Origin: 13-2-20CM-66-19 sp036273735
Lineage (GTDB): Bacteria > Pseudomonadota > Gammaproteobacteria > Steroidobacterales > Steroidobacteraceae
Direction: 5' to 3'
Assembly: GCA_036273735.1 (NCBI GenBank)
Contig: DASUHA010000119.1
Span: forward strand, 1 to 54,911
DNA length: 54,911 bases
Shown here: positions 52,298 to 54,911 of the stretch, piece by piece
Position numbering within the stretch: the first letter of the stretch is position 1
Layout of the letters: each line of letters opens with the position of its first letter
The notes under the pieces: generated by a model
Database searches by the model: none
Told to the model about the DNA's origin: nothing
The model's input: the letters and a program-made list of their open reading frames with translations, nothing else
Translations under genes and position numbers: made by a program

Positions 52298-54121
52298 ATG
52301 ACCTCGACTGAATTCGATCACAAAGCCTTCACCGCGGCGCTGCCGCGCCGCCCAGGCGTCTATCGCATGTTCGACGCCGCGCACGAGATTCTGTATGTCG
52401 GCAAGGCGAGGAGCCTCAAGGATCGGGTGAGCACCTACTTCGCCGCGAGCAACGTCAATCCGAAGGTGCAGGCGCTCGTCCACCAGATCGCCGACATCGA
52501 GGTCACGGTCACCAACTCCGAGACCGAGGCGCTGCTCCTCGAATACAACCTCATCAAGGCGCACAAGCCGCGCTTCAACGTCGTGCTGCGCGACGACAAG
52601 AGCTTCCCGTACGTGCAGCTCTGCATCGATCACGACTTCCCGCGGCTCGCCTTCTACCGCGGCTCACGTAGCGCTCCCGGACGCTACTTCGGGCCGTTTC
52701 CGACCGCCTGGGCCGTGCGAGATACGCTCAATCAGTTGCAGAAGCTCTTCCGGATACGCAACTGCCGCGACAGCTTTTTCGCCAACCGCAGCCGGCCCTG
52801 CCTGCAGCATCAGATCGGCCGCTGCTCGGCGCCCTGTGTGGGGCTCATCACCCGCGAAGCGTATGCGCAGGATATGGAATCCGCCGTCAAGGTGCTCGAG
52901 GGCCGCAGCGATGAGGTGAACGCGACGCTGCAGCAGCGCATGGAGGAGGCGGCGGGGCGGCTGGAGTTCGAGCGCGCGGCGCAGATCCGCGATCAGCTCG
53001 CAGCACTGAAGCATATTCAGGCGCAGCAGATCGTGACGGCAGAGGGTGAACGCGACGTTGACGTATTCGCCATCGTCGGTGAACCGGGTGAGTACGCCAT
53101 AAGCGTGATGCTGGTGCGCGGCGGCAGGAATCTCGGCACCAGCAGCTACTTCCCGCGAGCGGTGCTCGCGGAGCCGGAAGAAGCACTCTCCTCGTTCATG
53201 ATGCAGTACTACGCCTCGCAGGAGGCGCCTTCCGAGGTGCTGGTCGGGCAGAAGCTCGAAGACATGGAGTCGCTCGGCCAGGCGCTGACGGCTCGAGCGG
53301 GACACGCCATACACGTGCGCTGTCCGTCGCGGGGTCTGGGTGCCCGCTGGGCGGAGCTGACGCGAGAGAATGCAACGCAGTCTCTGCGGATGCGCCTCGC
53401 GCAGAAGCAGGGGCTCGATGAGATGTTTGCGGCGCTTGCAGCGGAGCTCGAGCTGCCGGAGCCGCCGCAGCGGATCGAATGCTTCGATATCAGCCACACG
53501 GGCGGGGAGGGCACCGTGGCCTCCTGCGTGGTCTTCGGCCCCGAGGGCGCCCTTAAGAAAGAGTACCGGCGATTCAACATCACCGGCGTGGCGCCGGGCG
53601 ATGACTACGGGGCGCTCCGCCAGGCGCTCGAGCGGCGCTACACCCGCATCCGGGATGGGGAGATTCCGGCGCCGGACCTGCTGCTCATCGATGGCGGTCT
53701 CGGACAGATCGGGGCGGTCCACGATGCCTTGGCGGAGCTCGGCTTCGGTGACATCACCCTGGTGGGCGTCGCCAAGGGGCCGGACCGGCGTCCGGGGCAG
53801 GAGCGGCTCTTCGTATACGGGGCCGCCGCGCCGCGGGTGCCGGAGGCCCACTCACCGGCATCGCGGCTGGTTCAGCGCATCCGCGACGAGGCGCATCGTT
53901 TTGCGATCACCGGTCATCGGCGCAAGCGTGCCCGCCGCTACAATGAATCGGTGCTCGAAGCGGTGCCGGGACTGGGCCCTGCCAAGCGGCGCGCTCTGCT
54001 CACGCATTTCGGCGGCCTGCAGGGGGTGATGCGCGCTGGCGTGGCGGACCTCACGGAGGTCGCGGGAATCGGCGCAGCGCTGGCGCGTACCCTCTATGAT
54101 CATCTCCATCCCGGCTCCTGA
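52298..54121 (+). CDS. uvrC: Excinuclease ABC subunit C
   Basis: Makes both incisions in nucleotide excision repair. The 607-residue protein has the GIY-YIG nuclease domain (GVYRMFDAAHEILYVGKARS, about residues 20-40), the cysteine-rich region CLQHQIGRCSAPC, a UVR helix pair (about 205-240), the RNase H-like second nuclease with ECFDISHTGGEGTVAS and LIDGGLGQ, and C-terminal helix-hairpin-helix motifs. ATG at 52298 chosen over the GTG at 52271, by homology. Confidence 0.97.
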   Translation: MTSTEFDHKAFTAALPRRPGVYRMFDAAHEILYVGKARSLKDRVSTYFAASNVNPKVQALVHQIADIEVTVTNSETEALLLEYNLIKAHKPRFNVVLRDDKSFPYVQLCIDHDFPRLAFYRGSRSAPGRYFGPFPTAWAVRDTLNQLQKLFRIRNCRDSFFANRSRPCLQHQIGRCSAPCVGLITREAYAQDMESAVKVLEGRSDEVNATLQQRMEEAAGRLEFERAAQIRDQLAALKHIQAQQIVTAEGERDVDVFAIVGEPGEYAISVMLVRGGRNLGTSSYFPRAVLAEPEEALSSFMMQYYASQEAPSEVLVGQKLEDMESLGQALTARAGHAIHVRCPSRGLGARWAELTRENATQSLRMRLAQKQGLDEMFAALAAELELPEPPQRIECFDISHTGGEGTVASCVVFGPEGALKKEYRRFNITGVAPGDDYGALRQALERRYTRIRDGEIPAPDLLLIDGGLGQIGAVHDALAELGFGDITLVGVAKGPDRRPGQERLFVYGAAAPRVPEAHSPASRLVQRIRDEAHRFAITGHRRKRARRYNESVLEAVPGLGPAKRRALLTHFGGLQGVMRAGVADLTEVAGIGAALARTLYDHLHPGS

Positions 54122-54130
54122 TCGCGCCTG

Positions 54131-54685
54131 ATGCCCTGGAACCTGCCAAACACGCTGACGTGGCTGCGCATTGCCGCCATCCCGCTCATCGTGCTGCTCT
54201 TTTACGTGCCTTATCACTGGTCTGACCCGGCGGCGGGGCTGCTCTTCGCGGCTGCCGGCGTCACCGACTCCCTCGATGGCTACTTTGCAAGGCGCCTGGG
54301 GCAGACCTCGCGTCTGGGGGCCTTCCTCGACCCGGTGGCCGACAAGCTGATCGTGGCCGTGGCGCTCGTGCTCCTCGTCAGCAAGGACACTAGGGCGCTG
54401 ATCGTCCTCACCGCCGCCGTGATCATCGGCCGCGAGATCACGATCTCGGCGCTGCGTGAGTGGATGGCCGAGATCGGGGCACGGCGCAAGGTTGCGGTTT
54501 CGCAGCTCGGCAAGATCAAGACGATTCTGCAGATCGTCGGGCTCTCGATGATGCTCTACCGTGCACCGATCCTGGGGCTGCCGATCTACCGGGTGGGGGT
54601 CGTTCTCACGGAGCTCGCTGCGGCCGCGACGCTTTTCTCGATGGTGGCGTATCTGCGGGCGGCGTGGCCCGAGCTCAGACGCTGA
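54131..54685 (+). CDS. pgsA: CDP-diacylglycerol-glycerol-3-phosphate 3-phosphatidyltransferase
   Basis: Makes phosphatidylglycerol phosphate at the inner membrane. The 184-residue protein has the CDP-alcohol phosphotransferase motif D-x2-D-G-x2-A-R-x8-G-x3-D-x3-D in TDSLDGYFARRLG...GAFLDPVADK (about residues 47-75) and four or five membrane helices. It starts nine bases after the uvrC stop, as in E. coli where pgsA follows uvrC. Confidence 0.97.
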   Translation: MPWNLPNTLTWLRIAAIPLIVLLFYVPYHWSDPAAGLLFAAAGVTDSLDGYFARRLGQTSRLGAFLDPVADKLIVAVALVLLVSKDTRALIVLTAAVIIGREITISALREWMAEIGARRKVAVSQLGKIKTILQIVGLSMMLYRAPILGLPIYRVGVVLTELAAAATLFSMVAYLRAAWPELRR

Positions 54686-54759
54686 GATGGCGGCAGGCTG
54701 CGCTGCTCGCAACCCCCTGGTACGCCGTCATTTTTTAACCTCCCTGCCGACGCCTTGCC

Positions 54760-54787
54760 TTGACTTCGCGGGGCCTGCACTTACAAT
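54760..54787 (+). promoter_or_regulatory. Sigma70 promoter of tRNA-Gly
   Basis: TTGACT (54760-54765), 16-base spacer, TACAAT (54782-54787), both 5/6 to consensus. A CCCGTCCC discriminator follows, the GC-rich type expected for stringently controlled stable RNA. +1 would be near 54794, about 13 bases before the mature tRNA. Confidence 0.75.
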
Positions 54788-54806
54788 CCCGTCCCTCACT
54801 CGGGAT

Positions 54807-54882
<76 letters not shown>

Positions 54883-54911
54883 AACTCCCTTAGCTCAGGA
54901 CTGTTTGCCCT

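Noticed and set aside
54686..54759. Terminator after pgsA, around a run of six T at 54731
   Set aside because: The T-run is not preceded by a convincing stem.

Overview
This window looks like core chromosome of a high-GC (roughly two-thirds G+C) gammaproteobacterium. The evidence is an E. coli-type lon preceded by a small heat-shock gene, a fused aspartokinase/homoserine dehydrogenase thrA followed by thrB and thrC, an E. coli-like TatD, neighbouring nudJ and mnmA with purB close by, fumC, an icd that keeps Ser113, and the order uvrC-pgsA-tRNA-Gly(GCC), which is also the E. coli order (uvrC-pgsA-glyW). Class II DAHP synthase, a 4Fe-4S CysH, an ALDH7/saccharopine-dehydrogenase pair and a family-5 uracil-DNA glycosylase fit a Xanthomonadales/Steroidobacterales-like lineage better than an enteric. 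That placement is an inference. I see no IS element, prophage, CRISPR array or integrase, and no gap between genes exceeds about 200 bases.

Layout. 1-3.4 kb: the N-terminal half of a molybdate permease (modB, reverse), then hsp20-lon (forward) behind a sigma32-like promoter. 3.4-10.9 kb: sulfur assimilation, with cysH-cysG-cysK-safE (reverse), cysB (forward) and cysI-DUF934 (reverse); a nested palindromic repeat lies between cysB and the DUF934 gene. 11-13.7 kb: a DUF7009 gene (forward) and xdhC-unknown-mocA (reverse), which handle molybdenum cofactor. 13.9-19.3 kb: thrA-thrB-thrC plus a membrane-anchored NERD protein. 19.3-22.5 kb: an M20 peptidase and tatD (reverse), and a TPR protein (forward). 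22.6-27.3 kb: a MacAB/DevBCA-like export system (adaptor, ATPase, two permeases). 27.3-31.2 kb: an ABC-2 transporter with threonine aldolase and a thioredoxin-like protein, plus a secreted ABM-domain protein (reverse). 31.3-32.9 kb: YgjP-like metallopeptidase and tryptophan 2,3-dioxygenase (forward). 32.9-40.3 kb: HAD phosphatase, acnA, mnmA, nudJ, a DUF7931-like protein and purB (reverse). 40.4-45.9 kb: fumC, CoA-type Nudix, mazG, a PepSY protein and a PhoP/PhoQ-like two-component pair (forward). 45.9-48.6 kb: two lysine-catabolic genes (reverse). 48.8-54.9 kb: class II DAHP synthase, icd, uracil-DNA glycosylase, uvrC, pgsA and tRNA-Gly (forward).

The most interesting signal is not a gene. 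About ten genes that open a transcription unit carry a TANNNT or near-TATAAT hexamer ending only 5-8 bases before the start codon, with no Shine-Dalgarno sequence between (cysH, cysI, xdhC, the M20 gene, the TPR gene, the ABM gene, nudJ, purB, the PepSY gene, the DAHP synthase gene, icd). This is the geometry of leaderless transcripts, where +1 is the start codon. Other genes here (acnA, fumC, the saccharopine dehydrogenase gene, the ABC-2 ATPase gene, the DUF7009 gene) have a conventional Shine-Dalgarno sequence, and in three of these (acnA, fumC, saccharopine dehydrogenase) the -10-like hexamer lies 23-28 bases upstream. Two divergent pairs look built around this: purB/fumC share one two-way -10 hexamer, and tatD/TPR have overlapping start codons with each candidate -10 inside the other gene. 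Several palindromes (8548-8638, 23927-23942, 48605-48631, 48652-48677) are candidate operators or repeats.
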